A DNA stretch of 64,000 nucleotides from Pilasporangium apinafurcum (Eukaryota; Oomycota; Peronosporomycetes; Pythiales; Pythiaceae), in the NCBI GenBank assembly GCA_001600495.1, contig BCKE01000032.1, forward strand, positions 289,904-353,903. Direction: 5' to 3'. Below, piece after piece: positions 1 to 11,806 of the stretch. The translations under genes were made by a program, and so were the position numbers. The notes beneath the pieces are model-generated. The model was not told the DNA's origin. It worked only from the letters and a program-made list of their open reading frames with translations, and ran no database searches. The stretch's first letter is position 1; every line of letters begins with the position of its first letter.

Positions 1-1402
1 AACTCTCCTTGATCGATCTGGCGGGATCGGAGCGTGCTTCTACAACGAAAAATCGAGGCATGCGATTGACGGAAGGCGCCAACATCAATAAGGTGAGCCT
101 TTTCTAGCCATAACTGTTTTCTTTCTTTCCGATGGATGATTTGGATTGTATTTTGGATTCCGTTTTTCTTTCTTTAGTCACTATTAGCATTGGCGAACTG
201 CATTAACAGTCTGACGTCTCAAAACAAAAATATTGTGCGACGAGCATCATTTGATAGTTTGACTGCGCATAAGAAGCAAAACAGGGGCGAAAGCAAGCTC
301 CTGAGCAAGTTTAGGACGACCAAAGTCCAGTATCGAGATAGCAAACTCACACACTTGCTTAAAGTAGCACAATTTTCGTGGCTTCTCATTGTACCGCGTG
401 AAATGAATGCTCATGATGCGTTTCTATTGCGTTTGTGTGATGTAGAATTCGCTGGAAGGTGATTGCCGCCTCGTCATGATTGCAAATATCAACCCATCCC
501 ACGCATCCTTCGATGAGTCGCACAACACGCTTAAATATGCCAATCGAGCGAAAAACATCAAAATTCGCCCGAAAATGCATGTCATTACGGCCGAGATGAC
601 GTACCAACAACGTATTGACAAACTTGAAAAGGAAAATATCCAGTTGCGAAAGGCTTTAACGGATACTCAGGCTGAAATTGAGCAACTAGCAACGATGCCG
701 AAGCGGAAGAGTATGGAAATTGAAATATCGCCAAATACAATCAAAAAATTCAAGAATTTCCCATTAGGTGAACCAACAAAGATTGATTACGAGCCTTCTA
801 TCCCACCAATGTCACAGAACAACGAAGAACTGGAAGCGTTGCGGGTTAGTATGAATTGTATGAATCCATTTGCTGCAATTTACCTTAGTCTTTCAGACTA
901 ATCTGATGTGGTTCGCTGGATACAGGCTACTATTAGACGTCTGGAAGCAGATAACGTGCAACTGAAGAGTGTCGTAGTAGATCTAAAGTCGGCTAACAAA
1001 GAACTGCAGGCAAAAATGCACAAGGCTGACACGTTACTCAAATGTCTTGCCAGTGACGTAGTGGTGCAGTCGATCGACACTCCTGTGCTTCCACCTCCGC
1101 CACCACCACCTGTGAGTTTGCCTGCATACAACTTCACGGCCAAGGGGACAATGATTCCACGCTTCAATCGCACATATTCGAAAGAACTAGATCCCAGATT
1201 AGATCAAGAGAACCAGCCATCACGTCTGAATGCTCCTACTAATGGTTCATGGCAGAGGTACCATCGAAGTCGAAGCTATCAAGAAAATGCCGAGCCTACA
1301 GAATCGAAGCAGCAGCAGCCCAAATCTTCATTTCTGAGCAATTTGCGTCGACCTTCCTCGTATCATCACCATAAACGACGACCGGGAAGCAATCGATTGT
1401 AG
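1..1402 (+). CDS. Kinesin-8 family motor protein, C-terminal part (5' end outside window)
   Basis: Microtubule motor; the kinesin-8 class (Kip3/KIF18) walks to plus ends and limits microtubule length. The window opens inside the motor domain. Visible are the switch-II region (DLAGSERAS), the helix beginning [21 protein letters not shown], and the motor end with [13 protein letters not shown], the form typical of kinesin-8. Exons: 1-92, 178-363, 446-844, 926-1402, all with GT-AG introns and consistent phase. After the motor come a predicted coiled coil ([18 protein letters not shown]), a second heptad-rich stretch, a proline run and a basic tail. The loop between NCINSL and YRDSKL carries about 35 extra, partly basic residues compared with usual kinesins. 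Motor assignment is secure. The kinesin-8 subclass is inferred from short motifs because the N-terminal half is missing. Confidence 0.88.
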
Positions 1403-1557
1403 ATCATTATCGCCATTATTTTCCTTAGTTTTTCTTCACAAAGTGAGATCTTTAGAGTCTGCATCTTGATATATCACCGTACCAGTCTATATTATATTAC
1501 TCCATACGTATTGACGTTTGCACAAGAATGGTCCATTACATTTCGCATCAACATCAA

Positions 1558-3253
1558 CTATATACTGACCATAAGCCCTTGATGTCGGAAGAAGAAGACG
1601 CCACCACAGATCACCAGCAAGGTAACGCTGACAATTACGACCAGCACCCAGCAGAACGCGCTGGTGGTGTGTGGGATGATATTAAAATTCATACCAAAGA
1701 TCCCAGTAATTAGCGTTCCAATTCCCAATCCAGCAGCAACGAGGCTGAAAATCAACTCCAGTGCAAGCAGATAATTTCGTGTATAATCCAACCTCATCAT
1801 AAGTAGACTCTCGGTGGTTTGAATATGATGTTGCAATAGTGCTGCCTTGGTTCGAGTGGAATAGATATCCTATAGGCAACCACTCCACAACCGTAGAGTC
1901 AGAATTAGAGTACATAACCAATTGCAACAGGTCAAATACAATAGAACCTTAAGATATGCCTCCAAGAGTATCTCCACTTCTTCTGGATCGAACAATCCTA
2001 AATTGTAAATAAGCCCGGGGTCCTCATACAGCTACACACCATCATGTCAGTCATATGCGTTACAGTTCCATTCATAAACGGTTCAACAAGATCAACAATG
2101 TGCCTTCGTCAAATACAATAGTCGAAGGTCTTCTTCGTTGTCCAATATCTCCATAAGTGCTCGCCGAACACTGTCCACTTGCGCTTCAAACTCGTTCATA
2201 TAATTTTTCATGAGTCTCAGCGTTTCCAGTTCTCCAGACATGATGCGTGCTTGGACCAATGAGTCAAGAGTACCGCCAATAGTGTATGCAAGTTGTTCCC
2301 ATTGCTCTGCAAAGATGCTTTTTGCCAGAACGGCGTGAAAACGTACATCAATATCGCTTTACATGAACATACACAAATATTCGTCAGTATTAACCACAAT
2401 TTACCTCGAAACGGTGTCCAAGATGGCTTCAAGAGCTCTGTTGACAAGTCAAACAAAAACTCGTACGAAAATGAGTGTGTTCCTCATAAGGAGAACAGTG
2501 ACATTGAATAGGAGCATACTTGAACTCATACGGAGTGCCTGAATCTTTCTCTTGGACACACTCACGAAACTTCTTCATCAGCACCGGCAGAAGGCTGTCC
2601 TTACCGTTATGAATGATAATTAGGGTAGTATCTCGCATAATGATGGAACGAACTGGATCGGCATTGATGAGAATCGCCTGCTTTCTTACGACGATGGAAG
2701 GTTCGTTTGCCCCAGCAGCAAACGACGAATCGAGTTTGCGCAGATCACGCATATGCACTGGTTGCAGATCACAATAGGCTCCTAACGGTGATATTGGCCT
2801 GCCAGATTGCTTGTTTGATGATCTCGTTTGCTCCATAGAATTCACTGAGTTTAAGCGTAACACAGAACCGCATTAGTACTGCATAAATAGAATGATTCAC
2901 TCTTTGAGACTAACTATTGGACTGTGTTTCTGCCTTTCGTATGAGCTGAAGGATGTCGCCGCGATTTAATTCCACGTAGGAATAGTCACCATTTTCATCG
3001 AATCTCAAAATCTATGTTGTAACACTGGTTTAGCTGAAATATCTCGTGGTCACCGAACAAACAGATAAGGATTTCTTACCAAAAAGGAGCTGCTTCGCAG
3101 ATTGTCGTTGAATTCACAAGAGAATGAACGCGGACTAATGATCTCAGCGAAATGCTCATTCAAAAAAGATGGTCTATACGGCGAAATAGTCGTCATCGAA
3201 GGTGTCACGACCTCAGAGAATGTGGTCGATACCTGGTCCCAATACTTTTCCAT
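1558..3253 (-). CDS. MRS2/CorA-type Mg2+ transporter
   Basis: Magnesium channel of the CorA-MRS2 superfamily, usually in mitochondrial inner or vacuolar membranes. Seven exons fit (on -): 3253-3080, 3011-2915, 2844-2520, 2437-2405, 2356-2104, 2031-1948, 1869-1558. In order: variable N-terminus, RDLRKLDSSF motif, beta-rich cytosolic domain, long helix (RFHAVLAKSIFAEQW; EILDNEEDLRLLYLTK), LLEAYL stretch, then TM1 ending in the signature GMN (ITGIFGMNF) and TM2. The GMN motif and the MRS2-type segments make the family secure. The exon 5/6 junction has no GT donor at the right phase; a GC-AG intron (2103-2032) restores the frame. The short tail after TM2 is normal for the family. It lies tail-to-tail with the kinesin (155 bp gap). 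Compartment is not determinable; no clear presequence is seen. Confidence 0.9.
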
Positions 3254-3485
3254 CCGAGCTAACGGGATCTTTTGAAGAGAAAATTTGATGATCTCTGCTT
3301 GTTCTGAGACTATGCGTCTCCCTTAGATGCCCTGTCTTGAAAGGGGGTTGAATCCCCGACCTTGATTTAGCCAACTCATCCAACGAATGAAAGCGTTAAA
3401 GTGTTCAAATCGCGTAGACCAATAAATTCATGTAGCCCAAATATCAAGGACAAGGATAACCTTACGAAATTGGCATTGTATTTCC

Positions 3486-6400
3486 TCATACATGATCATA
3501 TGCTTCCGTAGTAGCGGAGTTATGATGTGGTTCGGCCCCGAATCCAGATGTTGATGGATACGTAGAAGCCGTTACGTTCTTTCCTTGGCCACAAATGGCA
3601 CGTCGAATTAACTCCTTCTTACGCTGGAACGACGTCCGAACTGTGGCGGGAGTGTTGGATATATTATCCATCAAAAGATATAAGATTAGCAGAGAGGCAT
3701 GCTCCAGCACCAGTGCAACTAGAAAGCGAGATTGCATATCCAGACAGGTGAAGTCCGGATACATACTGTAATAAGCAGGTTAAGCAACATATGAGCCAAC
3801 AATTTCTTTACCATGAATGCAACCAAATCAGTGTGCCAAATACCTAAAATCCTTGCCACTGAAACGGTCACGAGAATTGCATTGAGTAAGGAAGTACTCC
3901 AATTCGCCCGAGCTGACACATATGAGGCCCACAACAATAAATACTGCTAAAATGAGTGTGATAAACAGCATTTTCTCCCATTGCCCAATACTATTGGACT
4001 TTCGTGGCACAGGGCGACGTCGCAGCACAAACAGTTTTTGAAAGCAGTTGCGAATATGGACGAGATTATTGGCAACAGCTGCCAAGGCACAGAACGGCCA
4101 CACCACCGAAAACATTACAACATAGCCCTGTAGCAAACAAAATCAGCGGATACATAATAGAAGTCGTGTGCCAGAAGCTGCGACCACATACATATTGAAT
4201 CACCATACGAAGGTAATCCGGCTAATATAAATCAAAGCAAAAATGTCAGCGATAGTTCACGGATATGTTGCTGTGGCAAAGCAAGATTTTGCACTTACAA
4301 ACGGATTATAGAGAGCAAGCTGACTTTCCTCCAAGACATCATCTGCTGTCATAAAATCTATGCATAATGCAATTTCATGGATAGTTAGAAAAAGAACCTG
4401 CAAATTTCCCGCTCTTGTAACAGTACGTTTCTTACATTTGTCGTTTCTGAAGCCCTCTAGCGTGTTAATAGTCACACCAAGTCCTTTCTCGATATATGGA
4501 ATTCGGATAGGCGTCATCATTTGAAGCTAATAGACACAAGGACAAATAATCAGGTGTTTTTACAATAGACTTTGACAGCAGATCGTATAAGGTGCATGCC
4601 TCAATTTTTGACTTGAAATCAAGTGGTGTCGCGGTTGATGAACGCTGGGAAACATCCGTCTGGAGGTTTTCGAAGGATGACTGGTATTCTGAAAGCGCCA
4701 AGAGTGTCTCAGCCGGGTTTGCACGCATAATTTTTGTTGCCATTTTCGATGCTTTCAGTGTTTCTCGTCGAAACATTTTAGGCAATGCCGTGTCAATGAG
4801 GAGATTCAGCGCTTGGGTGATTAGAAGAGGAGTCACTAATGCTGTTGACATGTCAATCACACCATTCTCCCAATCCACTGTGAGCTTTTTGTACTTGAAA
4901 TTCTCAGCAAGCCACGTCTCCACTGGTTCTCCGAATGGAACAATCACAAATGCAATCAGAATAAACCACAGGAAAAACGAGATCCAATTGATAACGAAGA
5001 GGCGATTGATCATAGTTCGCTGAAAATGAGCTTCCGTGGCGTGATTTTCTCGTACCACAAAAAAGTGAATGAGCTTCACACTTAGTAAATACACAAATAT
5101 GTCAAGTGAAATGCCGAGCAAAATGCCTTGAACGAGGATATAAAACCATCTCCGCGTGAATATAGTTGGTCGCTCAGTATCAAAGCACGACAAAAACTCT
5201 ACGCAATCCGGACATTTGCTGCATATTGGAGCCATCATTGCAGCCGTATACCATTGCACGAAAAAAATGATCCCTAGGACGTACGTGGCGATGAAAATCG
5301 TAAAAACAAGAAATGTCTGTATGTACGCTGGGATGCGGAACCACGGATTGTAATATGGCTCGCGAAAGAGTAGGACGCCGTGCGAATCGACTACATCCCT
5401 ATATTTTTGTGGCTTGAACTTCGTATTTGGGTATTCGGCTTCTTTAAACAGTCTCAGATTCCACACGTCATTGAGTAATTTATTCTTTCGATACCAAGCC
5501 TTCAAAAACGCTGTTCCCCAGATCGTAACGGTGCAGAAGCCGAAAATACAAAGTGCGCGCATATACTCAACAGTACCAACCCATCGACACGAAAAATACA
5601 CCACAGATCCACATAGCGCTGGGATTACTAACCATTTCGTATACAAGAACAAATAGCTGTAGTAGAATGCCACTCGCTCTCCGTAATAGTATCGCAGATC
5701 ATTCGTGATCTCATTGGACTCCCACCACCACTTGCTACATTTCGCAAGCAACACCTTCTTTACGTGTCGATTGTGAAGTGGAAAACAAGAATAGATGATT
5801 GGGTCGTTGATATTTTCTTCTTCAATGGCGATGGCAGCGCCTGGAGGATTCAGCTGATCAATATTGGATGTGGATGTGATAATACGGGCAATGGCTTGAA
5901 GACGCTCGGCAGGTGTAAACTTATAATCATCGTCGACGGACACACCTCGATGATCATCATAACGCATCAAGTTACCAGAACCACCATCGCTAGTGTGCGC
6001 GATACCAATGTCGCTGGATGCAATGAGCTGCTCAATCTCGGATGGTACTTCACCTACAGCACCAATTTGAAGCCAACGTTCGAGCACAAGCCGACTTTTC
6101 TCGATTTGTAGGCGCGATGGTGTTGGCCGTAGCAGTAACACCATATACTTGCAACTATAGAGTGAACTTGAAAGCACCGAGACCTCTAATCCGGCAGCGA
6201 TACAGCGCTTAATTACCTCCATTTGCTGCTTCCCAGCAGCATCGAGTCCGTTCCGAGCAAGAATGCGGGGTGTTGTAGGTTTGTTGTGTAGGATAAGCGC
6301 GAATTCGTATTTGGTCTGGTAGTCCACTACCGTTGCCGTTGAAACTCCGGATGCACTACGTGGAGACCAAATCTTGGGCAAGGAGGCCATTCGTGAAGCC

Positions 6401-6891
6401 ATAGGCGATGGTGCTGGTGAAACAAGTCCACCTTTATCATTGGAAGGCGCGAGATGCTTGACCAAACTACCCAGCGATTTCGTGTACGTACGCGAGCGTG
6501 CATGTATCGCCGACTCGTTGCGCCATGGTGCATGCGGCTGCCAGTCGCAGCAGCTCTTCACACGTCGATGACCACCCGAGCCAACATAAGCTCCATGACC
6601 ATCTTCTTCATGCTCATCGGCGTTGTATCGATCATATCGAGGCATTTCCAGCGATAGTGCTTCAGTGACCGTTCCAGAAGGTCGTCTTCGCAAGTGCACA
6701 CTACCGTGGTCATCGCGGCTTTGGCTTCTGTTACGCAAATTTCCTACTACTCGCTCCTCGTCAGTATGTTGATCGTGAAGATATTGGTGCGCGGGAGTGG
6801 CAAGTCGAATATCATCATGACAATCCACAAACACATCGAAGCTCCGTACCCGCCTCGGCTTCCCTTCCGACGCACCAGGTGTTGCTTTCAT
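3486..6891 (-). CDS. Anoctamin / TMEM16 family membrane protein
   Basis: Ca2+-activated chloride channel or phospholipid scramblase family. Exons (on -): 6891-4564, 4526-4436, 4357-4299, 4221-4192, 4127-3844, 3765-3486, giving about 1,020 aa. The first in-frame ATG is at 6891; the frame is open slightly further from a GTG. The N-terminal ~160 residues are low-complexity, Arg/Ser-rich. A cytosolic domain follows (FALILHNK; RLQAIARII), then the anoctamin core: YYGERVAFYYSYLFLYTKWL (first TM), LFKEAEYPNTKFKPQ, later TMs, and the family-typical P.PRKSNSIGQW segment before the last spans. The C-terminal region ends with LVALVLEH-like TM and a polar tail. Scramblase versus channel activity cannot be read from the sequence. 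It shares a ~380 bp divergent region with the GAF gene. Confidence 0.92.
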
Positions 6892-7272
6892 ATCGCTTTT
6901 CACGTGGTTAATCCTGCACCGCTATTGTATATCCTTCACAGTCGCGAATGAATAGCAGCGATGGTAATGGCACCGGTAGATCCCACCAACCAAGGAACCA
7001 AGCAGCCAATCTCTTTTACGTAGCGATGCTTTCAAAGTACAACTTTGCGATCTTGACCAGCGGCGATGCCGCCCCAATTTGCGGTTACGACTTCAATATC
7101 ACGATTTTAATTACCAGGTAGTCATTTTTTGTAGAAAATGTCGGCTATCACAGTTGAAGTAGGAGTGTTGGTCATTCCTGGCATCCGTTTCATTTCCACA
7201 TCCATGGCATAGTAATTAGTGGGAATTCCGATCAAAGCGTCAAGGTGTTCGAGAGCAAACGAAACGTGAAAC
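6892..7272. promoter_or_regulatory. Divergent intergenic region between anoctamin and RIIa-GAF genes
   Basis: About 380 bp separates the start codons of two genes pointing away from each other, so both promoters must lie here. No TATA box or other recognisable element stands out. Short open frames occur (for example an ATG at 6948), but none joins the downstream gene with good splice sites; this stretch is most simply 5' UTR plus promoter. Confidence 0.5.
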
Positions 7273-9168
7273 ATGGATTCGCAGACGGCAGAGGCAGGCG
7301 AGACATATCTTAACAATATGGGTTTCCGATCGCTCATCGAGTGGATGACGGCCGAGGCATTGCTTTCCCGACCGGACGACCCATTAACCTTTATTCGCTC
7401 GATCATTGATCAAAAACTCAACGAGGTGCGCGAGAACATCAGTGACTGATGATATACTGTTTGAATACATTTTGAGCCTGATTGCGTGTTTCGTGTGTTC
7501 AATAGCGGGCACAGGGGGAAAAATACCAGGCTGATCATGCTGTATCGTATATCAAGCAATGCTACGCTGCTGCCAGGTTGCTGAAGGGTCTCATCATCCT
7601 CGATCATGTGATAGCACGATGATGACGTGGGAAATTTTATTGTTACTATCTGTGTTTAGCGCGTCTGCAGATGAAAATGGACGGATTGTGATCAGACCAC
7701 GGAAGATCGCGTACGTACTAGTTGTTCCAACTTCTTGGTGTCAAGCATGTGCTCATACTTACTCTTATTTATGTTGTGTAGCCGACCACGCATGAACGAT
7801 GGTATCTCATCGAGCTCTAATGCAGATCCGGAGCTGATGAAGCGCCTGTCGAAGATGGACACCTTATTGCACGCGTGCCGATTATTGGGAATGCAGCTGA
7901 ACCCAGACGATGGTATATCTGCCGTGTGTAAAGTAGTTTTCGTCGTCCACCTGATCCTTAATGTAATTCCTAATGTGACTTCTGCGTAGCCACCATTATT
8001 ATCATTAAACAAGCGTGCGTCGTCTTGAACGCTGAGCGAGCAACCCTCTTTATCCATGTAAGAGAAAGTGGAGTCAAACTCATCCGTTAAGCTTTTCAAC
8101 TATATGGGGATCTTTATAGGATCGTGCGAGTAATACTATGGTACTCAAAGTTGCCGAAGGAGCTTCTGATATTCGTGTACCTTTTGGAACGGTAGAGCAT
8201 TGACAGCGTTGTGTATAATATTGTTCTTAACTACAGACACAGTAATCGCCTGTTCTGCTGGGTAGGGAATCGCTGGGACTGTTGCAGCCACCGGAACAGT
8301 GGTGAATATCTCGGATGCTTACGCCGATCCTCGCTTTGACGCACAATATGACCAGAAAACTGGTTATAAGACTAGATCGATGCTATGCGTGCCTGTTCGC
8401 AACGGCGATAACACCATCGTTGGTGTCGTGCAAGTGCTCAATAAGACTGGAGCTACAGAACGTGAGCCTGGCTTCTCTGCTAGTGACGAAGAAATCTTAT
8501 CTCTTTTGGCTGGGTACGCTGGTGTCGTGCTCAAAAACGCGGAGACGCATGCTATGGCCTGCCATGCGCGCGAGCGTGTAAAGGAGGTGTTGTCCATCGT
8601 TCAGGATATGCATCGCGATCTCGGTTTCATCTCACTAATGTTTACCATCTCAACACGCGTACAAAAATTCGTCAATTCTGATCGTTGTACACTTTACATC
8701 GTCGATCGTATCAAGAACGAGCTGTGGACGCTACAGGGGGAGGTCAATATCCGCGTACCAATCAATCAGGGTATCGCTGGCGCTGTCGCGCAAGAGAACG
8801 TCACTATAAATCTCGCTGATGCCTACAATGATCCACGGTTCAATCCTGATTTCGACCAGAAGCATGGTTATCGCACGCGCAGTGTGCTTGCGATGCCATT
8901 GCGAAATCAAATGGGTGATGTCATCGGTGTCATGCAATTGATCAATAAATTGGATTCACGTGGTGTGTTCTCAACTGACGATGAGGAACTACTGGGCACA
9001 TTCCTTCAGATCGCAGGACCAATTCTGGAAACTTCACAGTCACATCTACCAAAAGCGACCCAAAACAAGGACGAGACTGGGAACGAATTCTCAGGTAAAA
9101 TCGGACGAGGGACAGCCGAAGTGATTGAAATGAACGTCATCAGCGAAAATGACGAAGAAGATGGTTAA
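7273..9168 (+). CDS. RIIa-like dimerisation domain plus tandem GAF domain protein
   Basis: Likely cyclic-nucleotide or small-ligand sensor. Seven exons: 7273-7425, 7506-7576, 7660-7710, 7782-7912, 7990-8057, 8120-8191, 8266-9168; phases agree throughout. The N-terminus (YLNNMGFRSLIEWM...RPDDPLTFIR) resembles the RII-alpha/DPY-30 dimerisation-docking fold seen in flagellar and PKA-anchored proteins. Two GAF domains follow, both of the phosphodiesterase type: GAF-A contains ERATLFI, FGTGIAGTVA, ISDAYADPRFD and VVQVLNK; GAF-B contains SDRCTLYIVD, NQGIAGAVA, LADAYNDPRFN and VMQLINK. The second copy closely repeats the first. The protein ends about 50 residues after GAF-B in an acidic tail, with no phosphodiesterase, cyclase or kinase domain. 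It could therefore be a regulatory subunit or adaptor; ligand unknown. Confidence 0.82.
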
Positions 9169-9322
9169 CGTCCAATTTAATCATCGGGGAATCTGTAGAC
9201 ATGAGGGAATTTGTAGTCGACATTTCTCCAAAGTTGGTCTTCCATGCTATAAATAGAAATGTAGCCATCATTCAAGTTTGGGTTCACTGCATGGGAAAAC
9301 GTCACCGACTTTACTTGAGCAT

Positions 9323-11773
9323 ATGATCGGCACATCTGGTTCACAGAAGATTCGTAGCGGTGCAGTAAGTCTGAACCGAACACGTTTGCTCAGTGCTATT
9401 CAAATCTTAGATGGTGAAGAGCAGAAAAGCGACGATTGCTGCAGCGATAAGATACATAACAAGGCTACATCTGTTGCACGTACCTGCAGTGCTCTCCGCT
9501 TTCTCTTAGAGATTACGTTTCTATTGGACCAAGACTCTGCAACCAAAGATGAAGTGATAACAGTTTTGGAAGCTCGTGTACTTCGTTGTCTGCACCGGTT
9601 TGTTGAGAAGCACAACCTCGTTCTCAACTCGAGTATTGGAGTTTGTTGTGAGGACAAATGCCAAGAACGCCTCATTCGCTTGGCAGTAGTCACCTTGCTG
9701 TACTACACTTGCCGGGAACCAAGGATGGCGTCATCGATTGTGAAAGAAAAGCTGCATAGCTTTCTACTGGAAGTGTGCCTGCCTCCAGTACTACCTTCTC
9801 AGACATATTCAGATTCAACCGTCTCGCCTTGCTCACCGAGTTGTACTGATATAAAAAAAATTGACCCACGTGATCTAATGATCGCCATTGATCCATTTGA
9901 CTGGTGTTACCAGTCGATTTGCAATCACTTAGTGAACGAGCAATGTGAAATCTTCTTGGTACCGTGTGGTGCGAGAACGTTGGTGTATTTACTTGCTGGT
10001 GAAGCAATTCCGACGGATGAAATCACTGACCACGAGAGAAGTGAGAGATGTCTTCAAACGTTGAAGGACAAAAGTCGAAGAAAACTAGCCAAAATAGCCC
10101 AATCACCTTCGATATTCACCTTTCAAACGAAAGTCCAGCATGAAGGTGCATCCCAGCAGCGACAAAGAAAACTTTGTAGACGTGTTCGAAGCGATGCTGA
10201 AGATGTGTATAAAGTTGTGTTGAGTGATCTTGCGATCACTCACTTGGCGCTTCGAGCTCTAGTTGTACTGGCGCTGCATCTGCGTCACCCATCGACAGAA
10301 AGGAAGGAACTGTTTGGATATGGTGGTGGGCGGCTGGTTTCAGTCTTCGCATCCATGCAGTCCACTGATATAATAAATTCCTATTCAATTGCGCCTATAG
10401 TAGGTATCCCCATGTATCAGACTACGGCGCTGTATTCGACTATCTTCCGTCAAATGGCGCTCGCTGGACTTGCATTAGTGCATGTTCATGAGAAACCTCT
10501 TCGTTGCATCGATCATTCGTCAGCGGCATCAGACAGAGCGATTTCTACACGCACGAAGGGAAAACGCGAACCTAGTGCGTCGAAAAACCTTGGTAACCGC
10601 TTACGAACGGCGACTGAAGACGCCAAACGAGAACTTCGCACTACTTCATCAGCAGTTCAGTTGCAGAATGCACTCGAGATAGAGAGCAGTCGGCGGCGTC
10701 ACATTCTTCGCGAAGCCTGCACACGCTTAGAAAGCACGCGAGAGCATTTGGATAGTGGACTAGCAGTGCTATTTACAGGAAGAGTGCATCCAAATGCGAA
10801 TCAGACATTCCGAGAGTGGATTGACTCATTACCTACCATGGAGAAGCTGGAGCAGGAACGTCAGTACCAAGAACAAATGCGACAACGGCACATACTGGAA
10901 CTGCAATACCAACAGGAAGAACGGCGTCGACGCGAGCGGCGAGAAAATACGATAATGGAGGTAAACGATTATGATGTTCCCAACGTACAGGAGCGAACTG
11001 TTCATGAAGAAAGACGGTTGCAGTTCCTGGCAATGCAGAAGGACGCACATCAGCTTGAGCAAGAACAATTGCAACTAGTACCCGCACGAAATATAAGCAG
11101 CCACATATCCGACGATGAAGCAGCCAGAAGGGCATCAATAGAACGCATCATGCACCAACAACAGCAGGAACGCGAAAACGAGGAAAATAAGCGTCTGCAA
11201 TGGCTGGCGGATCGCAAGCGTGCAGCAAAAGAACTGCATCAAATGGCAAAAGAAGACTTGTACTATGTCGAGAAGATCATTCGCGCCAAGCAGCATCAAC
11301 AGCAGCAGTTACATGAGGCGCAACGCGCAAAATCCAAACAGGCTGTAGTTAATTCAATCGAGGAGCAGCAACGGAAAATACAACATATGCGATTACTGGA
11401 TCAAGAAAAAAAGCGCGTTGACAACGAACTTGACGCGATGTCTCTTGAGGATCTTTTCGGTCGGCAGCAAAGGCTAATCAACGCCGAAAAGCGGAAGCTG
11501 ATGGTGCAAAACGAGTGGCGAGCACGAAAAGCCATGGAATATGAAGAGAGGATCTGTCGCAGTATGTGGATTAAGATTGATCAAGAGCGCGTGAAGCATG
11601 AGCAAGCAGAGCTGAAGCGACAGCGGATCGAAGCGCGCCAGTTGAGACGCCAGCAAAAGCGTGAGGAAGAGCAAGTACTTGCCGCATGGGTACAAGGCTG
11701 GGATGAGTATGGAAATGCATACTATTACAACCAAGTGACAGGGATCTCGCAATGGGAAAATCCTTTTGCATAA
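9323..11773 (+). CDS. Coiled-coil protein with C-terminal WW domain
   Basis: Single-exon gene of 816 aa. I do not recognise a named orthologue. Residues ~1-380 are mixed helical sequence resembling an armadillo/HEAT-like helical region (inference). From about residue 430 it becomes a long Gln/Glu/Arg-rich predicted coiled coil (EKLEQERQYQEQMRQRH and similar), with repeated RLQWLA/RLQFLA segments. The final ~30 residues form a WW domain: W..GWDEYGNAYYYN followed by G.SQWENPF, with both tryptophans and the Tyr block present. WW domains bind proline-rich ligands. The ATG at 9323 was chosen as the first in frame; the frame is open from 9278 without ATG. It starts 155 bp after the GAF gene and ends 34 bp before the convergent glycosyltransferase stop. 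Confidence 0.8.
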   Translation: MIGTSGSQKIRSGAVSLNRTRLLSAIQILDGEEQKSDDCCSDKIHNKATSVARTCSALRFLLEITFLLDQDSATKDEVITVLEARVLRCLHRFVEKHNLVLNSSIGVCCEDKCQERLIRLAVVTLLYYTCREPRMASSIVKEKLHSFLLEVCLPPVLPSQTYSDSTVSPCSPSCTDIKKIDPRDLMIAIDPFDWCYQSICNHLVNEQCEIFLVPCGARTLVYLLAGEAIPTDEITDHERSERCLQTLKDKSRRKLAKIAQSPSIFTFQTKVQHEGASQQRQRKLCRRVRSDAEDVYKVVLSDLAITHLALRALVVLALHLRHPSTERKELFGYGGGRLVSVFASMQSTDIINSYSIAPIVGIPMYQTTALYSTIFRQMALAGLALVHVHEKPLRCIDHSSAASDRAISTRTKGKREPSASKNLGNRLRTATEDAKRELRTTSSAVQLQNALEIESSRRRHILREACTRLESTREHLDSGLAVLFTGRVHPNANQTFREWIDSLPTMEKLEQERQYQEQMRQRHILELQYQQEERRRRERRENTIMEVNDYDVPNVQERTVHEERRLQFLAMQKDAHQLEQEQLQLVPARNISSHISDDEAARRASIERIMHQQQQERENEENKRLQWLADRKRAAKELHQMAKEDLYYVEKIIRAKQHQQQQLHEAQRAKSKQAVVNSIEEQQRKIQHMRLLDQEKKRVDNELDAMSLEDLFGRQQRLINAEKRKLMVQNEWRARKAMEYEERICRSMWIKIDQERVKHEQAELKRQRIEARQLRRQQKREEEQVLAAWVQGWDEYGNAYYYNQVTGISQWENPFA

Positions 11774-11806
11774 TAAATCATAAAGAGGAATGGTATGATC
11801 ATGCGT

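Noticed and set aside
3318-3372. tRNA-like stretch (GGGGTTGAATCCCC resembles a T-arm)
   Set aside because: The loop departs from the T-loop consensus and no matching 5' acceptor strand or anticodon arm lies ~70 bp upstream.
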